Origin: a bacterium
GTDB lineage: Bacteria > Ratteibacteria > UBA8468 > B48-G9 > JAFGKM01
Reading direction: 5' to 3'
NCBI GenBank assembly: GCA_035370465.1
Contig: DAOOVW010000013.1
Coordinates: forward strand, 1 to 37,435
DNA length: 37,435 nucleotides
Both the position numbers and the translations under genes were made by a program. Position 1 is the stretch's first letter. The number at the start of each line of letters is the position of its first letter. This document shows positions 7,638-15,976 of this stretch, in pieces. The notes below the pieces were generated by a model that saw nothing but the letters and a program-made list of their open reading frames with translations, was not told where the DNA came from and searched no databases.

Positions 7638-8226
7638 AGGGTTTACCTTAATTGAGGTTTTAGTTTCAATTGTAATTCTTACAATCATTATTTTTTCTTC
7701 TATGTTTATTTTTAAAGAAAGTGTAAGAAAATTTAGAAAAAATACATATGAAAAAGAAATTTATAAAACAGCAACAGAAACATTTCAGACAATTGAAAAA
7801 TATCTTAAAAATGCCAAAATAAACAATTTAAATGGAAAATTAAGAATGAACTTTAAAGGTCAGAAACAATGGGTCAAATTTATATCTACCACAGAAGAAA
7901 GTAAAGAGAGTGATTTTTTGAAAGTCGGGATATATTTCCAGGATAATAACTTAAAAATGTCTATTGAAAAAATTGATGAAGAAAGTGATTTTAGTTTTAA
8001 GAAAGGTTTTCCGGGGGCACAAATTCTTGCAGAAAATATTAGAAATTTCGAAATTTTATATTTTGATGGAACAAATTATGTTTCAAACTGGGATACAGAA
8101 AACACAGAAGAGCCCCAATTACCTCCATTTGTTAAGATTATTATGGAAATTGAATCAGGAATGAAAGTTGAAGGAAAAAAATTAAATAAAAATTTTGAAA
8201 GAATAATAAAGGTGGGTTATGAATAG
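7597..8226 (+). CDS. Minor pseudopilin, GspJ-like
   Basis: A ~209-residue pseudopilin with a prepilin site in NKGFTLIEVLVSIVILTII (Glu at +5). The start is uncertain. I chose TTG at 7597 because AAAGGG lies 5 bases upstream and it gives a leader of about 15 residues; ATG at 7558 is the alternative and gives a 28-residue leader. The gene overlaps the end of the GspI-like gene by about 40 bases in another frame. The body carries the GspJ/PilW-like pattern ending with PPFVKIIMEIES. It overlaps the GspK-like gene by 8 bases. It would contribute to the pseudopilus tip together with GspI and GspK. Confidence 0.78.
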   Translation: MKKDILHIHSEENKGFTLIEVLVSIVILTIIIFSSMFIFKESVRKFRKNTYEKEIYKTATETFQTIEKYLKNAKINNLNGKLRMNFKGQKQWVKFISTTEESKESDFLKVGIYFQDNNLKMSIEKIDEESDFSFKKGFPGAQILAENIRNFEILYFDGTNYVSNWDTENTEEPQLPPFVKIIMEIESGMKVEGKKLNKNFERIIKVGYE

Positions 8227-10492
8227 AGGAGTAAGTATAATTTTTACGATTTTTATTTTATTTCTTCTTTTTATTTTTACTGCAACAATGCTTTTTATTT
8301 TTCAGTTCTGGGAAAAAACAAGTTTTAAATTTTTTTCATCAAGACAGGCATATACTTTTGCAAAAAATGGCATAGAAGAAGGTATATGGGAAATTAATAA
8401 TGATGATAAAAAATATGATTGTTTAAATGATAAATGGAGAGTAAATTTTCAGGGAAAAGAAGTTGACCTGAATGAAGATGGGAAATTTGATTCAAAATGG
8501 TTCTATATAAAAAATAAAAAAGGAGAAATTATTGGTAGATATGCTGTTTTAGTTGAAGATGAAAGTGGAAAGGTAAATATAAATTCTTCTGGAAATTTAT
8601 CTTTAAATTATAACGAAGGTTATGGTTGTCATGAAATATCTCTTTTTCGGGAAATAATAGGGGAAAAGAATATGATAAATATATTGCATTTTAAATATGG
8701 GAATGACTTTTTCCCTGGAACAAGAAATTTTGATGATAATAAAAACCAGAATAGTTATGAAACAGATGGAATTGATAATGATGCTGATGGAATTATTGAT
8801 GAGTATGGAGAAGGAATTGATGAACCAGAAGAATTTAATTTTGAAAAACCTTATGGGGATGATAGACCATTTTTTGATATTTCAGATATCAAATTAGTTG
8901 ATGGAATTGGACAGGATGTATTCAATAGATTTAAAAATTATATTACAGTGTTTTCTTATGACCTTGAAAGAAACAAAAATGATGAAGAAAGGATAAATAT
9001 AAATACTGCTGATTTCAATACACTTTTTTCTTTTTTTCAATCACTTGGATATTCTGAAAAAGAGGCCTGCCAAATTTCCTTAAATATTATTGATTACAGA
9101 GATAATGATTCTATACCTACAATAAAAAAATTAGGCAATTCACTATTTATAGGAATTGAAGATACTCCTTACTTGAATGAAATAGATGCAGTGAAAGAAT
9201 GGGAAAATAAAACACTTGAATCAGGGGCAATTATTCTTACTGAAAAAGGTGGACAATTTGTTGAAATTTTTAATCCTTATGACAGAGAAATTGATATTGG
9301 CGGTTGGGAAGTAAAAGGTGTTTTAACCCTTTTTTCAAATTTATGGAATGGTATTTTTTCTACTTCCGAGCAAGTTTTGGATGAAGTTGAAAATGGGGAA
9401 ACAGAAATAGTACAACCAGATTTTCTTGGGAATCTTGTTCCAACTACAATAAAAATAAGAGAAGGAGTAAAAATTGAGCCACACTCTTTTTATACAATAG
9501 GAGACCTTATAACAATTGTAATAATAATGGTCCCTCCTGACTTTGTTCCAATTATTTTATTTTTACCTACACATGACCCATCTGATTGTTCACAATATGA
9601 ACCAATTATTGCTATAAATCCTGGTTCTTTTGGTGCTATTTCAAAAATTTTATCTTCTATTCCCTTTCTTTCAAAATTAGGACTTGATTTCACAGTAAGT
9701 TTATATGACAAAGGTGGAAATTTAATTGAAAAAACGGACTATCCGCTTGATACACCATGGACAACTGTTCAGAAAAATGACCCAAGAATGAGCGGAAGTG
9801 GTAATTGGTTTCCTTCAATTTCTACTCCAAATACCTTTAATTCTGTTTTTATGCCATTTGTAGGTGAAGAATTTAATAGTGTTAATTGGATTTTAAACTG
9901 GGGTTCTTCTTTTGCAATAAAAAATAATAAATTTTCTTCAGTTGGAGAAATTTCACTTATACACAAAAACGCACAATGGAAAACAATAAATTTATGGAAA
10001 AATATATCGGACAGAAAAATTATTGATAATATAAAAGTTAGAAAAGAAGAAAAGGTCTACGGGAAAATAAATATAAATACAAGTAGTGAAGATACTTTAA
10101 AATGTCTGCCATTGGTTAGTAAGATAACTGCAAAAATTATTTGTGCGGGTAGACCCTATACAGATATAACAGAAATACTTGGTTCTCCTTCCGGAATGAA
10201 TTTTGAAAAAGTTCTTTTATCCAGGGACATTACAAAATATGGATTTGATGGGATTGATAATGATAGAGATATTTATATTGATACTGAAAAGGAAAAAGAA
10301 ATGGTGTTTTCAAAAATTGTAGGTCTCATAACAGTAAGAAGCAACATATTTAAAATTACTTCTATTGGAGAAAAAGTGCAAGATAAAAATAATAATGGTA
10401 AAATAGAAGATGAAGAAATAATTGCAACAAAAAAAATAAATGCGTGGTATGATAGGAGAAAAAAGAAAATAATCCATAGAAAGGAAATTTAA
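8219..10492 (+). CDS. GspK-like pseudopilin with inserted lamin-tail-like domain
   Basis: 757 residues, more than twice a typical GspK (~320). The N terminus has MNRGVSIIFTIF, a prepilin-like site lacking Glu5, as in GspK. Two SAM/HhH-like GspK segments are seen at about 258-305 (ININTADFNTL) and 616-656 (ININTSSEDTL). Between them, about 346-541, lies a region with lamin-tail-domain landmarks: FVEIFNPYDREIDIGGWEVKG at the start, IEPHSFYTIGD in the middle, and LYDKGGNLIEKTDYP then NWFPSISTPNTFN at the end. Four Asp-rich calcium-type loops are visible: 83-91, 183-195, 677-688 and 722-733. AAGGTGG precedes the ATG. The protein is the expected tip subunit of the pseudopilus, and the insert could bind substrate or surface (inference). 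It overlaps the next gene by one base (TAATG). Confidence 0.82.
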   Translation: MNRGVSIIFTIFILFLLFIFTATMLFIFQFWEKTSFKFFSSRQAYTFAKNGIEEGIWEINNDDKKYDCLNDKWRVNFQGKEVDLNEDGKFDSKWFYIKNKKGEIIGRYAVLVEDESGKVNINSSGNLSLNYNEGYGCHEISLFREIIGEKNMINILHFKYGNDFFPGTRNFDDNKNQNSYETDGIDNDADGIIDEYGEGIDEPEEFNFEKPYGDDRPFFDISDIKLVDGIGQDVFNRFKNYITVFSYDLERNKNDEERININTADFNTLFSFFQSLGYSEKEACQISLNIIDYRDNDSIPTIKKLGNSLFIGIEDTPYLNEIDAVKEWENKTLESGAIILTEKGGQFVEIFNPYDREIDIGGWEVKGVLTLFSNLWNGIFSTSEQVLDEVENGETEIVQPDFLGNLVPTTIKIREGVKIEPHSFYTIGDLITIVIIMVPPDFVPIILFLPTHDPSDCSQYEPIIAINPGSFGAISKILSSIPFLSKLGLDFTVSLYDKGGNLIEKTDYPLDTPWTTVQKNDPRMSGSGNWFPSISTPNTFNSVFMPFVGEEFNSVNWILNWGSSFAIKNNKFSSVGEISLIHKNAQWKTINLWKNISDRKIIDNIKVRKEEKVYGKININTSSEDTLKCLPLVSKITAKIICAGRPYTDITEILGSPSGMNFEKVLLSRDITKYGFDGIDNDRDIYIDTEKEKEMVFSKIVGLITVRSNIFKITSIGEKVQDKNNNGKIEDEEIIATKKINAWYDRRKKKIIHRKEI

Positions 10493-11415
10493 TGGGTAAA
10501 TTGAAAATTGAAAGCGGAAAATTTACAATTGTAAAATTAAAAAATTTTTCTAAGAAACATGAGAAAAAAATTATTTTATTCTTTTTATGTATTCTTCTTG
10601 TTTTATTTGCACTTCTTTTTCTCCACTTTAAAAAAATAAAAGATGAAACAGTGGCAGTTGTAAATGGATATAGAATTACTTTTGATGATATACTGACAAA
10701 AGCAGAAACATCTCCAGTATTTTATCAGGAATATTTAAAAATTGAACCAAAATTTTTTGTTGAGGAATACATAAATCAGATTCTCCTCTTTCAAAAAGCA
10801 AAACAAAATGAGAGAAAATATAAAAAAGAAATTGAAGAGAAAATGAAAAATTACTATATTGACTTACTCACAAACATTTATGTAGAAAAAGAGTTAACAG
10901 AAAAAATAAAAGTAAGTGAAGAAGAAATACAGGACTATTACAACAAAAATATAAGTGATTTTGTTATTCCTGAAAAAGTTAATCTATATGAAATTGTTAC
11001 AGATAGTAAAGATAAAGCAGTTGAAATTTTATCAAGATTATCCATTGGAGAGTCATTTGAAGATATAGCAGAAAGAGAGTCAATAAGTAATTCAGCAAAA
11101 AATGGAGGTAATTTAGGTTGGATTGATGTAGAAAAATTAGACCATGAAATTGCATCTCTTGTAACAAAGATAAGTCCAGGGCAAATTCTAGCAAATATCT
11201 TTAAAACAGACATGGGATATCATATTATAAAACTCGCTGGCAGGACTGAGAGGAGAGTTTTAACATTGGAAGAGGCAAGGCAATCAATTATAAATATGAT
11301 AAAGACCCAGAGAAAGAAAAAAGAAGTAGAGAAATTTGTTAAAAATTTAAGAGAGAATAGCAAAATACAAATTTTTCCTGGTAAGATAGAGGAAATAAAG
11401 ACAAGAATAAAATGA
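10492..11415 (+). CDS. Membrane-anchored PpiC-type peptidyl-prolyl isomerase
   Basis: A 307-residue protein with a basic N-terminal tail, one transmembrane helix at about 25-48, a SurA_N-like helical region (VAVVNGYRITFDDIL), and a parvulin/PpiC domain at about 160-255. The domain shows the family core NGGNLGWIDVEKLD and ends with MGYHIIKLAGR. A charged helix follows. It would act in the periplasm on folding envelope or secreted proteins, tethered to the inner membrane like PpiD. It begins on the last base of the GspK-like stop and overlaps the next gene as ATGA, so it belongs to the same operon. Confidence 0.88.
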   Translation: MGKLKIESGKFTIVKLKNFSKKHEKKIILFFLCILLVLFALLFLHFKKIKDETVAVVNGYRITFDDILTKAETSPVFYQEYLKIEPKFFVEEYINQILLFQKAKQNERKYKKEIEEKMKNYYIDLLTNIYVEKELTEKIKVSEEEIQDYYNKNISDFVIPEKVNLYEIVTDSKDKAVEILSRLSIGESFEDIAERESISNSAKNGGNLGWIDVEKLDHEIASLVTKISPGQILANIFKTDMGYHIIKLAGRTERRVLTLEEARQSIINMIKTQRKKKEVEKFVKNLRENSKIQIFPGKIEEIKTRIK

Positions 11416-12203
11416 AAAAGATTATATTTATTTTTGCTTTTTTTGTACCATTTTTGTTTTCTGCTGATAAAATAGTTGCATTTGTTGAAAATTCTCCTGT
11501 TTTTGAAAGTGAGGTCTACCAAATTATTTCTTATGATAAACTTTCTTATGATGAAGCACTTGAAAAAGTAATTCAGAGAAAACTTATTGTTGAAAAAAGC
11601 AAAAAAGAAGATATCAAGGTAAGTGATGAAGAAATTGGAAAAGAATTTCAAAAAATAAGACAATCTTTTCCAGATGAGAAAAGTTTTATGGAAAATCTTA
11701 AAAAAAACGGATTAACAATCTCACAACTGAAAAATATAATAAAAGAACAAATAATATCAAGAAAATATATTGATAAAGAAATAATAAGCAAAATAGAAAT
11801 TCCACCGTCAGAAATAGCAAATTTTATAAACAATCATTTAGAGATAACAAAATACAATTTTAAATTTAAGTGGTTTGAGACAAAAAAAGCAGCGGAAGAA
11901 TTTTGTCTTTCACCCGATATTACAAAAATGGAAGAAAGTGGATATTTAAAAGAGGATGAAATTTTATCTGAAATACTTACAAATTTAAAAAAAATTGGTA
12001 AAGGTGAATTTTCTTCTCCATTTGAGGTTGGTAATAAATTTATTGTTGTATATCTTTCAGATGTAAAAAAAGAAAAAGTAGAAAATTTAAAGGACTTATA
12101 TATTACAGCAAGAAGAAAAATTTTTAATGAAAAATTTAATACAATGTATAAGCAACTTGTTTCTAAATTAAAAAATGAAATGCTTGTCCGAATAATAGAA
12201 TGA
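11412..12203 (+). CDS. SurA-like periplasmic chaperone
   Basis: A 263-residue protein with a signal peptide (MKKIIFIFAFFVPFLFSA) and a SurA N-terminal fold: KIVAFVENSPVFESEV, then paired helices with EALEKVIQRKLIVEKSKKEDI. The C-terminal part resembles a parvulin domain (ESGYLKEDEI, IGKGEFSSPFEVGNKFIVVYL) but is short and lacks several usual active-site residues, so isomerase activity is doubtful. It is followed by pdxA and rsmA in the same order as E. coli surA-pdxA-ksgA, which supports the SurA identity. It overlaps both neighbours by 4 bases. The expected role is chaperoning outer-membrane or secreted proteins. Confidence 0.78.
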   Translation: MKKIIFIFAFFVPFLFSADKIVAFVENSPVFESEVYQIISYDKLSYDEALEKVIQRKLIVEKSKKEDIKVSDEEIGKEFQKIRQSFPDEKSFMENLKKNGLTISQLKNIIKEQIISRKYIDKEIISKIEIPPSEIANFINNHLEITKYNFKFKWFETKKAAEEFCLSPDITKMEESGYLKEDEILSEILTNLKKIGKGEFSSPFEVGNKFIVVYLSDVKKEKVENLKDLYITARRKIFNEKFNTMYKQLVSKLKNEMLVRIIE

Positions 12204-13174
12204 AAATAACAGGAATAACACTTGGAGACCCAGCAGGAATTGGAGGAGAGATTTTTCTTAAAGGTTATAATGAAATAAAAAAAATAAAAAATTCATTTCC
12301 TGTTTTAATTGGTGATAGAATTGTTCTTGAAAGAAATGCCACTTCTTTAAGTCAAAAAATATCTATAAAAGAAATAAAAAACAAAAACCAGATAGATAAA
12401 AATTGTATAAATATATTTCCTGTTAATTATATAAAAGAAAAAAATTATCCGATTGGAAAAAACTCAAAAATATGTGGAAGTGCCTCTTTTAAATATATTG
12501 AATTTGCAATTGACCTATGGAAGAAAAACCAAATTGATGCACTTGTAACTTTGCCAATTTCAAAAAAAGCATGGGAAAAAGCAGGAATTAAATATCCAGG
12601 GCATACTGAATTATTATCTGAAAAATTTAATGCCAGAAAAACAGCAATGATTATGGTTGCTGATAAAATAATGACAGTTCTTGCCACAACTCATATTTCT
12701 CTTAAAGAGGCAATTGGGAAATTAAGTGTTCAACTTATAGTTGAAAAAGTAAAAAATGGGATTGAATTTCTTGAAAAAATAAAAGTTGAAAATCCTGTTA
12801 TTGGTGTTTCTGGGTTAAACCCTCATGCAGGAGAAGAAGGACTTATGGGAGATGAGGAAATAAGAATTATAAAACCAGCAATTAAAAAATTAAGAAAACA
12901 AGGAATAAATTGTATTGGTCCTATAGTTCCAGATGCAATATTTAGAAAAAATATAGAAGGAGAAATTTCTCTTATTATTTCAATGTATCATGACCAGGCA
13001 TTAATTCCACTTAAAACATTTTATTTTGAAAAATTGGTTAACTTTACATCTGGAATACCAATGATAAGGACCAGCCCTGGACATGGAACTGCTTTTGATA
13101 TTGCATATAAAAATAAGGGAAATCCATCAAGTTTTATTGAAAGTTATAAACTCGCAGTTGAACTATTGAAGTAA
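12200..13174 (+). CDS. pdxA: 4-hydroxythreonine-4-phosphate dehydrogenase PdxA
   Basis: A 324-residue PdxA, the NAD-dependent enzyme of the DXP-dependent pyridoxal-phosphate route. Landmarks are GDPAGIG at 9-15, LPISKKAW, the metal-site YPGHTELL, GLNPHAGEEG, SMYHDQALIPLK and RTSPGHGTAFDIA at the C-terminal side. Length fits the family (~330). Its ATG overlaps the SurA-like stop as ATGA and its own stop is followed at once by the rsmA ATG, so translation is probably coupled along the operon. PdxA paralogues in sugar-acid catabolism exist, but the neighbourhood favours the vitamin B6 enzyme. Confidence 0.92.
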   Translation: MKITGITLGDPAGIGGEIFLKGYNEIKKIKNSFPVLIGDRIVLERNATSLSQKISIKEIKNKNQIDKNCINIFPVNYIKEKNYPIGKNSKICGSASFKYIEFAIDLWKKNQIDALVTLPISKKAWEKAGIKYPGHTELLSEKFNARKTAMIMVADKIMTVLATTHISLKEAIGKLSVQLIVEKVKNGIEFLEKIKVENPVIGVSGLNPHAGEEGLMGDEEIRIIKPAIKKLRKQGINCIGPIVPDAIFRKNIEGEISLIISMYHDQALIPLKTFYFEKLVNFTSGIPMIRTSPGHGTAFDIAYKNKGNPSSFIESYKLAVELLK

Positions 13175-14035
13175 ATGGATAAATTTCTTACGAAGAAAAA
13201 ATTAAGAGAACTTTTAGTTAGTGAGAATTTAGATATAAAAAAATATTTAGGACAACATTTTTTAGTTGATAGAAATGCAAGAGATAAACTTCTTTCATTT
13301 GCAGAAATTTCAAAAGAAGATGTTATATTTGAAATTGGTCCTGGACTTGGGGCACTTACAGAATATCTAATTGAAAAGTCAAAATGTGTATATGGTTTTG
13401 AAATAGATAACCACCTTTGTAAAATTTTAAATAAGAGATTTGGTCATTATAAAAACTTCAATCTTATAGAGACAGATTTTTTACAGACAGATGAAAATTT
13501 CTGGAGGAATTTTGAAAGAGTAAAAGTAATTGGAAATACTCCTTACTATTTAAGTTCTCCTATTGTTTTTCATATTCTCAAATTCTTAAAAAAAATATCT
13601 CTATCTCTTCTTACAGTCCAAAAAGAAGTTGGAGAAAAGTTTGTTGCTCATCCAGGAAATAAAAATTATGGTCCTATATCAATTCTTCTTTCCCTTTACA
13701 CAGATAGCAAAATATGTTATTCTTTAAAAAAAGATGTTTTCTTCCCAAAACCAGAAGTACAGTCAGTTGCAGTAAAAATTATTCCTTTGGAACAGCCAAA
13801 AATTGAAGTTGAAAAAAAATTCTGGGAATTTTTACCATTAATTTTTAATAATAGAAGGAAAAAATTAGTCAATGTAATAAATAAAATTTTTAAATTATCA
13901 AAAGAAGATATTATAAAAATAATAAATAAAATTGGTATTTCAGAAAATAGCAGAGTAGAGGAGTTAGAACCAGAAAAGATATATCAACTCTATCAAATGG
14001 TAAATATACAAGCAACTGTGTTTCCTGAGAAGTAG
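13175..14035 (+). CDS. rsmA: 16S rRNA (adenine1518-N6/adenine1519-N6)-dimethyltransferase RsmA
   Basis: A 286-residue KsgA/Dim1-family enzyme that dimethylates two adenosines in the 3'-terminal hairpin of 16S rRNA using S-adenosylmethionine. Visible motifs are GQHFL at 26-30, SAM motif I EIGPGLGA at 53-60, acidic E76 in GFEIDN, and the catalytic NTPYY at 121-125 (usually NLPYY). The C-terminal part has the FFPKPEVQSVAVKI signature. It starts immediately after the pdxA stop with no intervening base. It is the last gene of the envelope/PdxA block; intergenic repeats and gene relics follow. Confidence 0.94.
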   Translation: MDKFLTKKKLRELLVSENLDIKKYLGQHFLVDRNARDKLLSFAEISKEDVIFEIGPGLGALTEYLIEKSKCVYGFEIDNHLCKILNKRFGHYKNFNLIETDFLQTDENFWRNFERVKVIGNTPYYLSSPIVFHILKFLKKISLSLLTVQKEVGEKFVAHPGNKNYGPISILLSLYTDSKICYSLKKDVFFPKPEVQSVAVKIIPLEQPKIEVEKKFWEFLPLIFNNRRKKLVNVINKIFKLSKEDIIKIINKIGISENSRVEELEPEKIYQLYQMVNIQATVFPEK

Positions 14036-14040
14036 AAAGC

Positions 14041-14115
14041 AGTAAGTAGAAAGAGACAAAAGGCAAAATTCTCTTCATCTCCATTTGTAAAGGGAGGATG
14101 AAGTGAATTTTTAGA
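14041..14115. repeat. Short copy of the intergenic hairpin repeat family
   Basis: Begins with GAGACAAAAGGCAAAAT, similar to the left end of the larger repeat at 15545. It then forms an imperfect hairpin from CTTCATCTCC and GGGAGGATGAAG around the spacer ATTTGTAAA. The same C-rich arm, T(G/A)TAAAG(G) loop and G-rich arm recur at 15590-16020 and 19515-19600. Confidence 0.45.
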
Positions 14116-14126
14116 GAGTAGAACAA

Positions 14127-14306
14127 ATGGGTGATAAAACATATTTAAATAGAATAATTTGTGGTGATACTTTAAGTATTTTAAAAAATATGCCAGATGA
14201 AATTGTAGATGTAGGTGTGACATCACCTCCTTATAATAAGGGAGAAAATAAAAAGGGGTGGTTAGTATCAGACTTGTTTTACTATATGAAGAATGAAAAA
14301 ATTTGA
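14127..14306 (+). pseudogene. N-terminal fragment of a DNA methyltransferase
   Basis: A 59-codon frame beginning MGDKTYLNRIICGDTLSIL and reaching VTSPPYNKGEN. This is the start of an N4/N6-type DNA methyltransferase of the beta class: the early 'GD-L-x-x-L' segment followed by the catalytic motif IV TSPPYN. Real enzymes run a further 200 or more residues, but here the frame leaves homology soon after the motif and stops. It is therefore a truncated relic, probably of a lost restriction-modification gene. Confidence 0.6.
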
Positions 14307-14348
14307 TATTTTTCTGGCAGACCTGGTGTGGAGAAAACAATTAATTAA
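14286..14348 (+). pseudogene. Possible relic of a P-loop NTPase start
   Basis: In the same frame, starting at the internal ATG 14286, the translation is MKNEKI, stop, YFSGRPGVEKTIN, stop. Apart from the TGA and one changed base this resembles the beginning of a small P-loop NTPase (consensus-like GRPGVGKT), with the key Walker A glycine changed to Glu. It abuts the methyltransferase fragment, so the two relics appear joined by a deletion. The match is short and could be accidental. Confidence 0.3.
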
Positions 14349-14363
14349 AAAAGGAGAGGAAAA

Positions 14364-15521
14364 ATGGCAATGTGGATAGGAATAAATAGGAAAGCACGTG
14401 TTTGTTATGGATTTGATGATGTTTCTCTTGTTCCAGGAGATGTTACTTTAAATCCAGAAGAAGTTGATATTTCAACAAAAATTGGAAATGTTGAATTAAA
14501 AATACCTGTGCTTGCAGCAGCAATGGATGGAGTGGTTGACCCTAAATTCGCAGTTGAATTTGGGAAACTTGGTGGAATTGCTGTTTTAAATCTTGTTGGT
14601 ATTTATACAAGATATGAAGACCCTTATGAAATAATTGAGAAAATAATTTCAAGTCCTTATGAAGAATCAACAAAAATTATCCAAAATATTTATAAAGAAC
14701 CAATAAAAGAAAATCTTATAGGAGAAAGAATAGAGCAAATAAAAAAGGGAAATGTTGTCTGTGCAGTTAGTTCAATTCCTCAACTTGCAGAAAAATATAT
14801 TGGTATTGCAATTGAGAGTGGAGTGGATATTTTTGTTGTGCAATCAACTGTTACAACTGCAAAACATATTTCTTCTTCATATAAACCACTTGACCTTTAT
14901 AAATTCTGTAAAGGAGCAAAAGTTCCAATTATTATAGGTAATTGTGTAACTTTTGATGTTGCTTATCAACTTATGGAAACAGGAGCAGATGGACTTCTTG
15001 TAGGGATTGGGCCTGGGGCTGCCTGTACTACAAGAGAGGTTTTAGGTATAGGCGTTCCACAGGTAACCGCAACTTCTGATTGTGCTGCTGCAAGAGATAA
15101 ATACTTTAAAAAGACAGGAAAATATGTCTCTGTTATAACTGATGGAGGAATGGTTACAAGTGGTGATATCTGTAAAGCATTTGGAGTTGGGGCAGATGCA
15201 GTTATGATTGGGTCTGCTTTTGTAAAATCGGTCGAATCACCTGGGAAAGGGTATCACTGGGGAATGGCAACATCTGATGGAAATTTACCAAGAGGCACAA
15301 GAGTAAAAATTGGGACATCCGGGACTTTAAAAGAAATTCTTTTTGGACCTGCAAAAGTTGATGACGGTTCTCAAAATTTAATGGGTGCATTAAAACTTTC
15401 AATGGCATCAGTAGGAGCAAAAAATATCAATGAAATGCAAATGACAGATATAGCAATTGCTCCATCTATGAAAACAGAAGGTAAAATTTATCAGGCAGCA
15501 AGAAAAGAAGCAAGAAAATAA
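14364..15521 (+). CDS. IMP dehydrogenase-family protein GuaB3
   Basis: A 385-residue TIM-barrel protein of the IMPDH/GMP-reductase superfamily without CBS domains. The N terminus has CYGFDDVSLVPGDVTLNPEEVD. The barrel ends in the catalytic loop GPGAACTTREVLGIGVPQ with Cys221, followed by ITDGGMVTSGD and GADAVMIGSAF. The GPGAAC loop, missing CBS pair and length near 380 match the GuaB3 branch, not classical GuaB (~490 residues). It would act on IMP or GMP in the cytoplasm. A good ribosome-binding site, AAAGGAGAGG, precedes the ATG. It stands alone between repeat-rich spacers. Whether the organism also has a classical guaB is not visible. Confidence 0.85.
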   Translation: MAMWIGINRKARVCYGFDDVSLVPGDVTLNPEEVDISTKIGNVELKIPVLAAAMDGVVDPKFAVEFGKLGGIAVLNLVGIYTRYEDPYEIIEKIISSPYEESTKIIQNIYKEPIKENLIGERIEQIKKGNVVCAVSSIPQLAEKYIGIAIESGVDIFVVQSTVTTAKHISSSYKPLDLYKFCKGAKVPIIIGNCVTFDVAYQLMETGADGLLVGIGPGAACTTREVLGIGVPQVTATSDCAAARDKYFKKTGKYVSVITDGGMVTSGDICKAFGVGADAVMIGSAFVKSVESPGKGYHWGMATSDGNLPRGTRVKIGTSGTLKEILFGPAKVDDGSQNLMGALKLSMASVGAKNINEMQMTDIAIAPSMKTEGKIYQAARKEARK

Positions 15522-15844
15522 TCACAAATATTAAATAAATAAATTGGTTAAGAGACACAAAGGTACAGAAGGGAAAAACAAAAAGCAAAATCCATCCCCT
15601 TTACAAAGATAAATGGGCAAGCATTAAAAAGAGTAGGAGAGATACTTCCCTTTTTGGTAAACCGACTAAGGAAGCAGGGGTTAGCAAGGCAGAGTTGGTG
15701 CGTTATCCCAAATACTTTCCCTAAAAATGCTTCCCCCTTTAACCAAAGGGGGATAGAGGGGGATTTTAGAAAATTACAGGAAATCCATCCCTTCCTTCCT
15801 TTGAAAAAGGAAGGAGAGATACTTCCCCCTTTTATTAAAGCCTG

Positions 15845-15907
15845 TCCGACGCGTCCGCCAAAAAGCGCGTCGGATTCGTAATGTTTTGTGGCGAACATTT
15901 TGGCGGA
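15845..15907. repeat. G/C-rich nested inverted repeat
   Basis: TCCGACGCG (15845-15853) pairs perfectly with CGCGTCGGA (15866-15874). The sequence between them, TCCGCCAAAA (15854-15863), also pairs perfectly with TTTTGGCGGA (15898-15907). Two mutually exclusive strong hairpins therefore share this stretch. A third small stem ATGTT/AACAT is included. The arrangement resembles a switch or a decayed element end, but no expressed leader is evident. Confidence 0.6.
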
Positions 15908-15927
15908 GGGATGAAGGGGGATTTCAT

Positions 15928-15976
15928 CCTTCTCCCCAGTCTCTGTCCGCCGTGCGGTGTGGCGGAGGGGAGAAGG
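15928..15976. repeat. Long G/C-rich hairpin
   Basis: CCTTCTCCCC (15928-15937) pairs with GGGGAGAAGG (15967-15976). Immediately inside, TCCGCC (15946-15951) pairs with GGCGGA (15961-15966). The 16 paired bases are interrupted only by an 8-base bulge on the left arm and closed by a 9-base loop. The TCCGCC/GGCGGA unit is shared with the neighbouring inverted repeat. Confidence 0.65.

Noticed and set aside
11220..11663. 147-codon minus-strand frame rich in Phe and Ile
   Set aside because: Antisense to the two PpiC/SurA genes; composition is what A/T-rich coding sequence gives on the opposite strand.
15548..15898. Open frames of 116 codons (minus) and 75 codons (plus, 15654-15881) between guaB3 and dnaE
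   Set aside because: They are translations of the hairpin repeats, lack ribosome-binding sites and known domains, and overlap each other.
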